The notes: a model not told the origin generated them from the letters alone. Numbered from the stretch's first letter, positions 1-13,309 are shown. The stretch is DNA of 64,000 nucleotides from Babylonia areolata (GCF_041734735.1 NC_134901.1:23184987-23248986); one strand, 5' to 3'. Program-made: numbers and translations.

Positions 1-289
1 CTGAAAAATGATAGAAAATGTACAAAGAAGCTACTAAAATCCCGAGAGAGTGCAAAAATATAAACTATACTGAAAACAGAAAGATTACATAATCTCCAAT
101 TACACTCAAAGGAAGGAGGATCAGAGGAGACCTAATTCAATTTTTTTTTTAATGTTCCATAATTATGATGATATTAATGTGCTTGCTCTTTTCAAATTCT
201 CAGAAGTTGATTACACTAGAAATAATGAAGGCAAGATTTTTATCAGGCATTGCTATACTAACAAATGAAAGTTTTGTTTTGCTTTCAGA

Positions 290-410
290 ATTGCTAATTT
301 TTGGAATGCGCTGCCTACTAACACAAAATATGCACCAGATATCAACAGCTTTAAAAAAAAACCTAGATGAAGACGCTAAATTGAAAGACCTTTTCTTTAG
401 TGTAGATTGA
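290..410 (+). mobile_element. LINE 3' remnant (reverse-transcriptase ORF C-terminal tail)
   Basis: Translation gives NFWNALPTNTKYAPDINSFK followed, one frame over after an A-run, by NLDEDAKLKDLFFSVD and a stop. The W-N-x-L-P...A-P-x-x-N-S-F-K pattern is the usual C-terminal tail of the ORF2 protein of many animal non-LTR retrotransposons. Only this short 3' piece is present and it is frameshifted in the A-run, so it is a dead 5'-truncated copy. It lies upstream of the Aurora start codon. The family cannot be named from so short a piece. Confidence 0.5.
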
Positions 411-637
411 ATATAATGTGATTTAGTGATCTATTTAATGTTTTTAACTGCAGATGTTGGGTTTAAAAAGTACGAACACTGCAATAACAAATGAGTTCCC
501 TAATTTGCTGTAAACTCTTGCCTTGTAGTTGTACACTAATATAAAAATGTTAAATCATTCATTGAAGTGTGTAACATGAGCATGACAACTTTACTCACTT
601 TTGACATTTTTTTCCTTTGAAAACCACAGATTGAGAC

Positions 638-2639
638 ATGGCGTCTATGGAGCCTAAGCGTATTTTGAAGCCCGTCAACAGCAACAGCAGTGTGATAAAT
701 GCAGTGGCAGAGCAGCAGTTGAATCAGTTGAAAAAGGTCAAGGAAGACTCTGTGGCATCTGGCTCAGGGAAATCAGGCCAGCCTGCAACCACTTCCGCCA
801 CTGTAGATGGAGCAAATCCTACAATGTCAGTATTTTGTCGTCTTATAGAATTAGATAATAGATTTAATATCAAAATTTTGTTCCAGCCTAATTTGAAACT
901 TCTTTTTCAGTTCATCATTCTTATTTTTTTTCCTTTTTTCCGTATTTATTTTTCATTCTGTTTGTTCATCTTAGGCACCAGAAAAATACCCAAATTTATG
1001 TTATAAACATGATGTTAATGCTCAGTAGATTAATTTGCTGTTCAGTAATTACATGACAGATGTCACATTGTCAGTTGTCAAGTGATTTAATCTGTCATTA
1101 TATCTTGGCTTTAGACTTGGAGCAGGGTAGGTCCAGTTGTTACTTTTTTACCCCTCAAACTGTCAGTCACACATAAATAAAACAGGCCTTTAATCTTCAT
1201 TTACAGTTTGCACTTTATATGAAAACTTAAAGCAGAACTAAAAAAAGTACAATTTGAATTAATGGAGAGGCACTCAGGCAGAATAAAGGAAAAAAAAAAG
1301 AATTATAAGAAAAGAAAGTTTGAGTCATACAAAACCTTTCTTGAAAATGTACCAATGGCATTAAACTGATTAAAGGTTTCAGGATAAAGATTCAACAGTT
1401 TTTTTTTTCTTTCAAAATGACAGACCTCGCTATTGTCTTCTGCTCTGTCTCCCTAAAATTTTGGAGTGTAGTCTGTAGACTTTATTCTTCACGCTTGCCC
1501 AGCCAAGTATCAACATCTTAATTTTTTTTATCACACCAAAGAAACATGTAACGAATGGTGAAATGGCAGCAAACAACTTGAAAAAGGTTCAGCAAGGTTT
1601 TTCTTTTGAAACTCTGAAACGCTTTTCATCTGTCTGTTCAGTTTACCATCATTGTGTCTTACTAAAGTGAACGGTACTATTAAAGTGTCAAAGGTTTTGA
1701 AAATTTGTGTACAAGTGGTGTTCCATTGTTGAAACAACATAACAACAATAAAAAATCCTGAGGCCATTTTCTTTGCTGAATGCTGTTGTAGTACTTGTAC
1801 TTTAGCTTATAGCAGTGGAGTATGGAGTTTTCGCCTTTTCACAACTAAGCATTCAGCTTTTAACTCACTCAGTACAGCCAGTCCTCTCTTCTCCTCTACA
1901 CAGACCCCTCGGATGTCCAGTGGGTGTCTGAATGACCCAACCTTTAGTTTCCGCCGTCAGAATTGTGGTATTCTTTGTCAACATTCACCTCTTCAGTATA
2001 AGAGCCTTCCGCTTGCAATATTTTGATAACGGTAATTGGGGTGAAACGCTGTTAGCGTTGTCTCTTTCGCCGTTCGTATGGAGAGAGTTAAACTCTCATT
2101 GCATTCAGAGATGCCAAGTTAGAATTTTGATAACTGATAAGACAAAATAACTAGGTAATAACAGAAAATTCAGAAGAAAGATCAGAATGGTTTGGAAAGG
2201 TTTAGTTTTAAATCCAGTTTGAACCCTTTTTGAGAGTGAGGATGTAGATTTTTTTTTTTTAAGTCTTTGAGTTTTACATTTTTCAAAAATCATCATAGCC
2301 AAATAGTTATGTGTAAAATAAGTTCAGGAATCATCCTTGAATACTGGAATTACTTAAAGATAAATGATTGTCACAGGTTTTTGTTGTTGTTGTTTTTTGG
2401 GGGGAGGGGTAGGGAGGGGGGGGTTGTGGTCATTTTGCTGTATATATTTGTAGTTGAGTTCTGTTGATTTTCATGGTATATTTTAGTGTAAGTATTGGTT
2501 TCTATAGAATAAAGTATAGTTCAGTTTTAAACTGCACTGTCTGTGTTCCCAGTCTTTAGCCATTCAGATGAAAGCCACACAGAAAAATAACTTCACCTGG
2601 CTGTACACATGCATTCAGGCATTTGCACACTCATGTGTG

Positions 2640-2673
<34 letters not shown>

Positions 2674-2675
2674 CC

Positions 2676-2718
<43 letters not shown>

Positions 2719-5700
2719 CCTCTCTCTTGGCACCAGATCATGGATCTATAAATGGTAAATGATGTCATTTTTCTGTTCTTTTTCTTTATTTAAAAAAAAA
2801 AAAAAAATCATTTTAGCAAATGGGTTGTGGATTACAATATGAACATGACATAAGTTATAACGTGTTGTCTGAAAAATTGTTGTTCATAGTTCTGATGTTT
2901 AATTTGTAACTTAGCAGAAAGCTACATTGGTAAATTTATCAAGATGTTAGTGCACAGAGAAGATTTAATTTGTTTCATTGTTTGATTTCCTTTTGTTTTT
3001 TTTATTTGTTTTCCAGGAAGAAGTGGTCTTTGGGAGATTTTGACATTGGCAAGCCTCTTGGAAAAGGAAAGTTTGGGAATGTTTACCTGGCTAGAGAAAG
3101 ACAGAGCAAGTACATTGTGGCGCTTAAGGTATTTTACATCTGCTGTTGTGAACTTATCTAATTCATAACAGTGTACTTTAAAAAAATAAAAAGAGATTCC
3201 TCCAGTTTATCATTCTGATTCAGTGGTAATATGTATACAGTATACATTATTACACACATGTACTATGTAGATTATACAAGCATACATTTTTTATTTATAT
3301 GAAATGTTAATATTCATGTGAATCTGAAAAAAAATCAGTTATTATTTTGATATATTTTTCACTGTTGGACACTGTTAAACAATCGTTTTTGTTGATAACA
3401 GGATATTTCATAAATAGCAATTTAGAACTGATTTAGACCAAATGAAAACTGAATAAAATGTATGCGTGTATAAACAAAAACACTTAAAAAGTATGACAAT
3501 CGTAAGTCACCTTTATGTTTAACATATATTGATATAAGAACTATGATTGTATGAATTAAGGTTATTATCATATTGATCATTAAGCAGAAACAAATCATAA
3601 TTATGCTGTAAAAAAGATAATATGATTGAATTTGGTTCAGTGAGAGTAATATTACTTGATGTTCTGTGCTTTATTTTATTGTTGACTATATTCAGTGGTT
3701 CATTTATTTCAGCTTATGTTCAAGTCACAGCTTCAGAAAGCAGGAGTTGAACACCAACTTCGACGAGAGATTGAAATTCAATCACACCTTAGGTATGCCA
3801 CCCCATTTTAATGCTCTATCATACTCTTTATAAACTGCTTTCTCAAACTGCTCTTTCTTTGCACATAGCCAATATTTTATGAAGGAAAGTTTGTCACAGT
3901 AGGAAGGAGTTGATGAAAGTTTCCTGTAAAGAGAGGAAAAAAAGCCTGGCATTCAAAATAAAACAAAATAAAAAAGGCACACTTTTACTTTAGAGACGTT
4001 ATACTGAAATATGTTACAGAAAAGGTCTATGTTAGAGATCATGCACATGTTATTTACATTCTGACTGTGGGTGTGTTGGAGAAATTTGAACACAAATGAC
4101 GCAGTATCATCAAAAAGGGAAATAGCTGAATACTCACCAACAGCAAGAACTGACATAAATTAATATGCACTGGAAATAATTGAATACTCATCAACTGCAA
4201 GAACTGACATATACACTGAAATTGAAATGGTTCATGGATCATTTGATAAAAAAAAAAAAAACCCCAGTTGTATCAGTTCCAAAGTGACAAAGGATGATTT
4301 ACAAAATTGTCAGTGCAGTCACTGACTACTTCAGTGTCTGTCCTAAAGAATATTTCCAAATCCCTACATATAGATATTTTGTTAGTTATTTCTGTTCCAG
4401 AATCTGAAAACTCAATGCTACTTTTTGCCAATAATTTATCTAGTCAAAATTAGGATTGCTCTCTACTTGTTTTTTTAGTTTCACATTTGAGTAACCATGA
4501 CATAATCAGCTAAAGACAAAAGACTAAGTTATTGTTATAGATACAGGTAAACACCCCAGCACAAAGATTTATGGAATAAGATTTAGGATTTAGCTTACGT
4601 TTTGGGGTCCTCTTTTATGAACAATACCACTGTAGGTTTGACTGTAAGTGTAAGACTATATCTACAGCCCTGATTAGGCTATAGATGCATTTTAGTCTTT
4701 GTGTATTGGTGATTTCTTTATTCATGGCTGCCTCAACTCCAACGTTCACTCAGATCTGTGAGTGGGTTTTTACATGTGATTGTTTTTACCCCAAGAAAGT
4801 GCTACCCAGGCAGCCAAACTGAATAAATCTTTGTTTCCAAGCACACTGGATGTTGACATGATTACATGATCTTTTAAGTTAACATGTGTATATGATCTTC
4901 TACCTGTGTACACACATGAGAGGGGGTAACACACTTGTGTTGATCTGGGAGATCGTTAAAAAAATTATAATTATAGTTGATAACGTCAAAGAGAAGATGT
5001 TGCTTTTGGAAAAGATAGTGCATCGAGATCCCTCTTTATCATTATCAGTTTCCACATTATTTCAGTTAGATGGTATTACTTGACTCCTTGTTAATCAATT
5101 GTAAATTTATGTGAGTATGGGTAGTCAAAAATTATTGTAAATTATTTGGAATTGCTCCTGTATATAGTTTGTGCTCCTTTGCAGACATCCACATATTTTA
5201 CGCATGTTTGGCTACTTCCACGACAAAACTCGGGTGTATTTGATACTGGAGTTTGCCCCCCAGGGAGAGCTGTACAAAGAACTTCAGCGATGTGGGAGAT
5301 TTGATGAAAAGCGGTCAGCAGCTGTAAGTTTGGCTAGATTTTTTGTTGTGTGAATGTGTGTGTGTGTGTGAAAGTGACTGAATGATACATTGATAGTGAA
5401 TCATTGATCTTTGTTAAAAGTATAGCATCATCATGATCATCAAATGAAATGGCTTTAATCTTGATGAATAAACAACAGTGATTTTGATGTGATCTTTTTT
5501 ATTTGTTATTTCTTCTTTCATTTAGCGTCTGGTTTGATTTTTGACATATGTAAAACAAAGGGGTGGGGTCAGTGTTGAAGCAAGGTTAAACTGCCCAGAT
5601 CAGCACTAAATTTAGGGGGGGAGGGATGTGGGGGGGGGGGGGGGAGAGAGTGGTGGAGGAGTAGATAGGAGTAGAACATGTAGTGAAGGATGGCTTCATT

Positions 5701-8669
5701 GATCATTTGATGACAGCATGCATGTTTTCTAGTCCATGACTGGGAAGTTGAACCTCTAACTGGTATGAATGTGTACATGTATTTGTATTTGGGCATGCTG
5801 TTTGTGTTGTACCTGTTAAAAATTTGGACTAATGAGAAAATAGTTGTTCATGCTGTTTGAGATTATCTGATTAGAATGTTTTTGTGCCGGCTCCAGTAAT
5901 ACTAAAGAGCAGTTCTATCAGTGTTTTTTTTTTTAATTTTTAAAATATTTTTTTAATGTTTTTTTTTAATGACATGGAGGCAGCAGGTTGATAGATAAAG
6001 GATACCCCAGGTGTGAAGTAAAACTTTCAAAGACAATAATGAGATGTAAACCAGGTTGTTCAAAGTGTACTGATGTTTGTTCCTATCTGCTTGCAGTACA
6101 TTTACCAACTGTCCAGTGCTCTGTCATACTGCCACAGCAAGAAAGTGATCCACCGTGATATAAAGCCAGAAAACCTACTGTTGGGCCTCAGAGGAGATCT
6201 CAAGATTGCTGACTTTGGTTGGTCAGTCCATGCTCCTTCCTCAAGGTTTGTACTCTGCTTTAGTTTCCTTACGTCGTCTGACCACTTTTTTTTCTTTCTT
6301 TTTTCTGCCCCATTATCTGCACCATTTCAGTGGCATTACTCAACGTCACTCATTCCAAGTCCCCCATACACAGACACCACTAGGTTTGTCACATTCTCAG
6401 CATTGTCATTCCTTGGGGAGCCATCAATCAATGTTAGGTTACCAGGAGATAACTTGTCATCGAAATATTCTGACTTTTCCCTGGTTTGCATTCAGTTCAT
6501 TGACAAAAATTCTGGTAGCTTTAGCTTGGGCAATCTTTCTAGATTCTATTCACAGCTAGAAACATCATCTATGTCATGAGGCAGTCCTTTATTTGAACGT
6601 TTTGGTTGGTTTACTGGCTGCAGTGTTTGCCTGACTCGACTCCTCGCTCACTCAACAAAATTTCGGACTAATGCCTTGCTCAAGACATGTGATCGTGGCG
6701 AACTAAATCAACCAAGATTGCTTTCTTTAGCTGATACTCAGAAAGAATTGAAGCCTAAATTTGAAGAAGACAGTGGTGAACGTTTATAGGACAATTTGAT
6801 AGAAAATACAGGGAGCAATCAAGAGAGTGGCCAAGATACGACTATCAGTAAGTGATGCCGGCTGTATAGCTGAGCAGACAGAAAGTGACCGAATTATTGG
6901 CAGGACACAGTGTGAGCGATTTTCTTGGCACTCAGCCAACACAGTCTGATGAGAACTGGATAAAGTGACTGTGTGAGAGAGGTGAAGAGGAGGGGGGATG
7001 GAGACTGAGGGTGTGTGGCCTCGCATCCATATTATCACTTGGAGAAGTCACAATGCATTGTGTATCTGTCTCTTTTTTAAGATTTTTTTTTATTGTGGTG
7101 GTTCTAGTATGTTTTTGTGTGTGCAGATATCCATTTGTCCAGAAAATATGATATTTTAGTGCACATTACCTAATGTTTGTAATGAACAAGTTGAAAATGT
7201 GACAAAAAATAAAACACAGATTTCAAAACAACAGCATGTCACTGAGAATATATAAAATGGGAAAACATGTGTTTTGTATTCTTTATTCATTTACCTTTCA
7301 GAAAATATATACTTTTATGGGTATTTCTTCAATAACAAAGAGCACAGAATTTTTTGAAAATTTATACCCGTTTTTTGTGAAAAAAATCTGGCAAATAGAT
7401 TTCACTTAAATCTTATTTTCCTGGCAGCGAAAGGGTTAAAATAGATGTTAACACATTGTCTTGCTCCAATCCTCTGCTGTTGTGATGGTTCTATAAAATA
7501 GTACTGTGCTGTTTGTGGAGTGTGATTTCTCCCTCTCCTCTTTTGAATTTTATGGGGGAGGGGTTTGTTTGTTTGTTTTTTAATCCAGGTGCTGAGTGTT
7601 CCAACCTCTCCTCTCCACTCAACATCTGTCTAACTCCTTTCATCACTAATTTTCCCTCTTCAAGAATCAGTTTCCATGCATGATGCTTGTTTTACAGACG
7701 AACAACGATGTGTGGAACATTGGATTACCTGCCCCCTGAGATGGTAGAGGGGAAAACTCATGATGAAAAGGTTGACCTGTGGAGTTTGGGAGTGCTGTGT
7801 TACGAGTTCCTGGTGGGTAACCCACCTTTCGAGGCAGAGTCTCACTCTGATACCTACTCCCGCATCACCAGGGTGGATCTGCGCTTTCCTGATTTCATGT
7901 CGACTGGGGCTCGTGACCTCATATCAAAGGTAAAGTTGGACACAAAGTTGTTCTGTGCTAGTTAGTATGGCATGTACCATATTCAATGGTCTTACATGGT
8001 GCCTCTGTGTGGGGGAGTTTATCAGTTTCAGTTGTGTGTTATAAAGTGTCCCCACCACATTCATTGACTGATCGCTTTTTCACATGACATCCACTGGGTT
8101 TTGAGAAAAGCAGTGCAGAGCTGTCAGTTGTCCTGCTGATGAAAAGTTCTGTTGTCTGATTTTAAAGTTACTGACATTGCCATTGATCCACAAGTTATTT
8201 TATACAGTATCTGCATAGTATGTTGATTTTTGATTTAAAATAACCCACAGCAACAAAAGGGTTGTCCCTGGCAAAGTCTGCTTTGAGTGTGTGAACAAAA
8301 ACACTTGCAGACAAAATAGGAGGGGGGGAAATGGCTCTGCACTGTTGTGACATTCTCCCCAAGGAGAGCAGCCCAAATTTCACAAAGCAAAAAGCAGTAC
8401 AATTCGATACAAACTGAGACACTATTACTGTCTTAGTAACCAACTGTATAAGTAAATTTTGTTTCTTTATGGTCATTTCACAACATATAATGGACGGTTG
8501 ATTTATCAATCTGTGGATGACTGATTCATCAGTCTGATGAATGGTTATCTTTCAGCTTCTGCGTCATGATCCCCGGAAACGTCTGCCCTTGACTCAGGTC
8601 ATGACACACCCCTGGATTGTGGAGAACCACGCTCCTGCTGCAGAGGCTGCCAAGTCCGCATCGTCCTGA
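638..8669 (+). CDS. AURKB: Aurora kinase, Aurora B-like (complete, 7 coding exons)
   Basis: Mitotic Ser/Thr kinase, expected to act in the chromosomal passenger complex at centromeres and the spindle midzone. Coding exons: 638-825, 3017-3128, 3713-3792, 5185-5323, 6097-6245, 7698-7929, 8556-8669. All introns are GT-AG, phases close, and the product is 337 residues. Visible in order: a short N-terminal tail (1-66), Gly-rich loop [11 protein letters not shown] (78-88), VALK lysine K100, alphaC glutamate E119, HRD aspartate D194, DFG aspartate D212, and activation loop RRTTMCGT with the autophosphorylated Thr equivalent at T226. [27 protein letters not shown] and RLPLTQV match Aurora B better than A, and the short N-terminus agrees. 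The start at 638 is preceded by a splice acceptor ending at 629, so the exon probably carries 8 nt of 5' UTR and further leader exons lie upstream. The exon 1 donor is GTCAGT; it was chosen because it makes the only in-frame join (..[12 protein letters not shown]). Invertebrates may have a single A/B ancestor, so the exact orthologue is less certain than the family. Confidence 0.95.
1860..2091. mobile_element. TTAA-flanked miniature inverted-repeat element
   Basis: A 232-bp block in Aurora intron 1 is bounded by TTAA on both sides. It has imperfect terminal inverted repeats: TTAACTCACTCAGTACAGCC at the left, and TTAACTCTCTCCATACGAAC as the reverse complement of the right end. It is more GC-rich than the surrounding intron. 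It has no coding capacity, so it would be a non-autonomous MITE. TTAA target sites are typical of piggyBac-like elements, but no transposase is present to assign a superfamily. Confidence 0.45.
2641..2726. repeat. (CT)n microsatellite
   Basis: Almost uninterrupted CT dinucleotides in Aurora intron 1, with CCGTCCG and TTT interruptions. The Leu-Ser-rich open frame across it is an artefact of the repeat. Confidence 0.95.
4118..4220. repeat. Tandem duplication, about 54 bp, two copies
   Basis: The motif starting GGAAATAGCTGAATACTCA at 4118 recurs at 4172 as GGAAATAATTGAATACTCA. Both copies continue into CAAGAACTGACAT. It lies in Aurora intron 3 and has no other feature. Confidence 0.8.
4715..4960 (-). 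mobile_element. SINE family A fragment (body, no tRNA head)
   Basis: In reverse orientation this shows the body of the SINE seen in full at 38237-38770: GGAGATC, the 'AAGATC..GTAATC.ATGTCA' block, and the 'GGCTGCCT..GGGGTAAAAA' block. It lies in Aurora intron 3. The tRNA-related head and the 3' tail are not recognisable, so it is a truncated or old copy. Confidence 0.6.
8200..8430. repeat. Dispersed repeat D copy (CTCTCCCC..GGAGAGCAGCCC motif)
   Basis: This part of Aurora intron 6 contains TTCTCCCCAAGGAGAGCAG, then CCCAAATTTCACA and an A-rich tail. The same block recurs in the same orientation at 31310-31440. The shared hairpin-like core followed by an A-rich end suggests a SINE tail. Boundaries are approximate. 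Confidence 0.45.
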
Positions 8670-9019
8670 GAGTGCATGGAACAGGCTGCCATCTCCTTTC
8701 ACATTCAGTCTTTCTCTGGATAATCCTCCCACCTTGGGTTGCTGGGGGCTCTTTTACCAATGGATAGTAACCTTGTCTGGAAATTCGAAATTCTGTCCTG
8801 AAATTTACCCTTTTTCTTTCTCTTTTTCTCTGGCTTACTCTGCCGTACTGTTTCCTTCATAATTGATTTGTAATTTTTCTAGGTGGTCTTGAATAATTTC
8901 GGTCTTTTTCTGGACTTGATAATTGGGCATTTTTTTTCTGGTTATTTTCTTTATTAACACATTGGACATGAATGGAATGCTGGCAATTTTTTTTTCTTTT
9001 CTTTTTTTGGAGGAGGGTG

Positions 9020-9285
9020 CGGGGGGCTGTGGCAGAGTTGGTTAGGCCTTTTACTTCTGATCCAGCATTCATCACTGATCACGGTTTGAGGCCCAATTTC
9101 GCCATGGTGGTGTGCTCTTGTGAAAGGCTCTGTACTTCGATCATACTCTCTCCACCCAAGTGTGAATGGATACCTGACATCGGTTGGGAGGAGGTGAGGA
9201 TTGGGCCCTGCCTTCCAATGCTGAGCCCTAGGCACACTGTCCCAATGGCCATGAAAGTCTATGGGATCTCTGTTTAATCATATTT
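9020..9285 (+). mobile_element. tRNA-derived SINE, family B
   Basis: It begins GTGGCAGAGTTGGTTAGGCC, which resembles a tRNA 5' region with an A box. A degenerate B-box-like GGTTTGAGGCCC follows, then a body with GTGAAAGGCTCTGTACTTCG and CCAAGTGTGAATGGATACC. A weaker relative of the head is seen at about 51512-51560. It is non-coding and lies in the Aurora 3' flank or 3' UTR. Confidence 0.55.
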
Positions 9286-9556
9286 TTATGCCCGTTTCTA
9301 TTTGTATACTGTGTAAATAATGTAAAATTACGTTTGTGTTGAGATTGGTTTTAATCCTCTGGTGAAAGATTGACGCATCAGTCAACATCAGAGGCATGTC
9401 CTGGGTTTATGTGCTTGAATATGACTGTACTTGTGCCTTATTTTCTTTTCCAGAAATATTTCTTTTCATATGACAGTGTTTTTCTCCTGAATATGGCCTT
9501 GTGCTGTCAGCTGGGCTATAAATATATAAGCAGCTATGATTATCATTCTCTGGGCA

Positions 9557-9562
9557 AATAAA
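9557..9562 (+). terminator. Candidate Aurora poly(A) signal AATAAA
   Basis: This is the first canonical AATAAA after the Aurora stop codon, giving a 3' UTR of about 0.9 kb. Further AATAAA hexamers at 9984 and 11579 are equally canonical, so the site actually used is not decided by sequence. Confidence 0.35.
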
Positions 9563-12372
9563 TTGCTGTGCTTTGGCTCTCAGTGAGGAAAGCTCTTCCA
9601 GCACCTTGATGAGACTATCATCTGATCTGAGAGAGCACAAGCCATAATTTGCAGTATCAATTATTGATTGCATAGCATTCTGTATTTGTATCAGACCAGT
9701 GTTTTTCATATTTGAGTTCATCATGGCCCAAAGAAACTGAAGAATAGTGTGATGCCTCTGAATTCTACCAAGAGCTCTTGTGTCAATGATTTGGCTGAAA
9801 GCATAAAATTTTTAGTTCCTATTAGTGATAGTAATTTACACTTTCAAGTCATGCATCATGTGTCACAAATTTAGTGTATGGATTCATTCCCTGTGTTACA
9901 AAATGTTAGATAAATTTGTGAATTAAATCATTTAAACATGACCTCAGTACAGATTGTGAGGCACGCACATGTGTAATCTTTTTGAATAAAAGGTAACAAA
10001 GTGTGAGCTCTTCAAAGAATGCCTGAAGAAGATTGGAGTCATTATTCCCAAAGTTTAGAATACCTGTCTGGCATGTGCAGGAATTATAGCCAAAACACAA
10101 GAACAAGGGTTTCCAACATGGAGAAATTGTGGTCAGTTCCCAGCATTTACCATTGACATATCTAATAATTTAAGAACCATTTTATATTTATGGAAACAAT
10201 CTCACAAAAATTGGGGGGGGGTTGCATATAATTTAGTACTTATTGTGTACAAGTTGTGGATGTTTCGGACTAAGATCACAGGGCAGATATATTTCAGCAG
10301 CTATGGAGATAAGCAGTGAGAACCGTGTGCTAAACTTTGACACTGTATTAAAGTGAAAAAGCGTCAGGAATTAACTAAACTTCATTCAAGTGCAGCTGTG
10401 GACCAGTGGTTAGTTTGAAACTATTCAAGTATTTACATTAATTATGTTGAGGATGATATGGAGAATTTGGTAATGATGGACAAGATGGGAAGGGGGGGTG
10501 GGGGGGGGTTGTGTGATTGTAAATCATTGCATCGAAAATGGTGTAATAAAGGATCTCAAGTTTGAAGCATTGACCACCCAACTACCCTGTCCTTTCCACT
10601 GTAACAGGGATAGTTTGATAACTAAATTTCCAATTTATGCAGAAGTAAAACCACAGTGTTTCATGGTTACAAATGAAAAAAACCTTTCACTTCCAAAAAA
10701 TACATAAATAAGATAAAGAAAAATGAACTTTTTTTTTTTTTTTAATACATTTTTAAAACTGCAGTTCCAATTCCTGTCTGGCAGGCTGGACTACAAGCAT
10801 CAAAGATTGTCTTCTCTTTATCTAGTGATATATGGGCACACCTGACACATCCATTTTTGTCAGCATGTACAGAATGAGAACATGCCTGCCTTCATGGATT
10901 TTTCATGTGATCACTGAAGGGGCCCTACATTTTTGTAATTGTTGCTAAAAGTCCAGACAACCTAAACAGGGTTATATCAGGACTACAAGTGAATACAAAT
11001 TTCAACTGCGTTAAAACACAAAACTTGATTCCTGCCCTACACCTTTTCTGATTTACTTGAAACCTTACAAATAGGCTTTTGTGCTGCGAAATAGTCATTT
11101 GTTAAATTATAACATTGGAAGAGAGTTTCTGTATCTATCCCTTGTTTGATTTGTATGTTGACTCGTTGGTTTGTATATTGACTGTCGAATCATTCTACAG
11201 CCACCCCTGAGCATGTTAAGTTTGAAGATCTTGCTCATTGCTGAGTGAGTGAAGGGGAGGAGAGGGGTGACCACAGAGTAAACCAGTTTGACATGACTGG
11301 ATCAGTCTGATTTTTTTTATATATATATATATAAACTGAACATGAACCTTAATTTTGTAGTGTGAATGTAAGGATTGGAAGAATGTGAACAGATGACCTG
11401 CTAGTTGGCAGCTGAGATATACAATGTGTACATTGGGATGCAAGGGAAGGGAAAAAGTGAGTTGGGAAGGGAAATTAATCTTTCCTGAAAGCTGTGGGTG
11501 AAAAATCCATTCACATGGTTTTTGTCCAGTAACTCACTTGGTTTTAATGTTATTGCCAAGAAATTTTATGACTTTCTCAATAAAGCATATTGCCCAACCA
11601 CTGAAAATTGTCTGTGTTTATAAACAAATCAGTAAGTAAATGTTCCAGTATGTTGTGGGTGTGTGCACACCCATACTAGCAAAGAAAAACCTTGTGCACC
11701 ATGTCATGGGTGTGTGGGCACCCAATCTATTTTTTTTGTTGTTGAGAAACTGCAGTTCTCTCATGTGAGCTGGCCACACGAAACAAGTGGCTTCATTCAC
11801 TTGAGTTTGGACATGACATCATTCCATCCTGCAACTTGGGGGAGGGAGGGAGGGTGGGGGAAAGAAAGATTTATGTCTGAATTGCAATTGATTACATTTA
11901 AGTAACAAAGAATATTTCATCTAAACTGAGGATAGTTCTACGTCATTTCAACTTATTACATCGTCACACTTTCTACGTGTCACAGAGCATCAGAAGATCC
12001 ATGGATCACTTGTTATTTCTATAAGCACCTTTCAGTTTGATTTATATTTGCAACTAGTTGAAATTCCAGAGACCATGGGTGACTGTACACCCATGACATA
12101 CTGTGAGGGGTTTAGTACCTTCACTAACACCATGGGCAAAACTATACATGGGTGACCTATGACAAAGAATTGTTCCTTCATAAAACTATCCGTGACTGTA
12201 CACCTATGACGGTGCAATATTTTTTTTTTGGTGATATACAGGAAGGGTTAATTATACGCCCTCTTGTAGCAAAGTATAAGTCAAGAACAGAAAGATTTTG
12301 TTTAAATGCCAAAAATTATTGTGGCAGTGAAGAGTTCCAGGTGGAAATTGGATGAAAACAAAGGTGAACTTT

Positions 12373-12505
12373 GATCATACAGTGACAAAACATGATGTGT
12401 TTGTGGAGTAAGCTTTCATCACATGAACAAAAATGGAACAGATCATACAGTGACAAAACATGTGTTTGTGGAGTAAGCTTTCATCACATGAACAAAAATG
12501 GAACA
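12373..12505. repeat. Tandem duplication, 68/65 bp
   Basis: Two nearly identical consecutive units begin with GATCATACAGTGACAAAACA and end with AAAAATGGAACA. The second lacks three bases (TGA). The close match implies a recent duplication. Confidence 0.9.
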
Positions 12506-13309
12506 CGCTGAACATTTATTTTCATCACATACATTTGTCCCTGATGAATGTACAATATTATACTGCAAAACCCTTCACTGGGGCAGTTCACAATCTCTAA
12601 CCAGAATAGTCTTTCCACTGTCTTCGCATCACAACAAATTAAATCTGCAGGCCACTTCTGGTCCATTCAATGTCGAGTAAACATTCACATAACATTGCTG
12701 CACATTAATCCACAGTACTTTGCATCTTCTATGCCCAGCATGTTTGATGGGTCAAAAAGACATTTTGTACAGTAACACTAAATCAATATTGATTCAAAAA
12801 GCCACCTCTGATTTTGAAGCACCCATACATCTATACAGGAAATGGGTTTGCTATGAAGGCCAGACGTTGCTCATTTCTAGTGAACATTTCCATAGCATGT
12901 CTATAGCTTGAAAGATTTCACGCATGCTGCTTTCGACAGCATTAAGCTCTAGATCTCCAAGTCTTTTTCCACACAATACATGCTGGGCAAGAAAACATTA
13001 TTTTATGTGAATGATGATGAATGCTGAACTGTGAGATCCTGAATGGATAACACTATTCTGATCAAACTTCTTGAAGTCCTTGTACTCACAACTGAAATAT
13101 CAAAAGTTCCATTCATATTCCAAGAATTGAGACCAATCCATATAATCTGCACAAACCTAGGTTTCTGCAAACATCCAAACATTCATGGAATATATTTTGG
13201 GAGAAATTTCCAGTACCACTGAGGACAAAAAACATAAATGGAAAAAAAACAACACTACTGCTTTGTCTGGTGACGGGTGTTTTGTCTAAGCAGTGGTTCC
13301 AAACCCAAA

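Noticed and set aside
2641-2726. Leu/Ser-repeat peptide over the (CT)n tract
   Set aside because: Microsatellite artefact inside an Aurora intron.
2727-2757. Possible Aurora micro-exon between CACCAG and GTAAAT after the (CT)n tract
   Set aside because: Exon 1 (ending 825) and exon 2 (starting 3017) already join in frame into a normal Aurora sequence. The acceptor-like context comes from the CT microsatellite.
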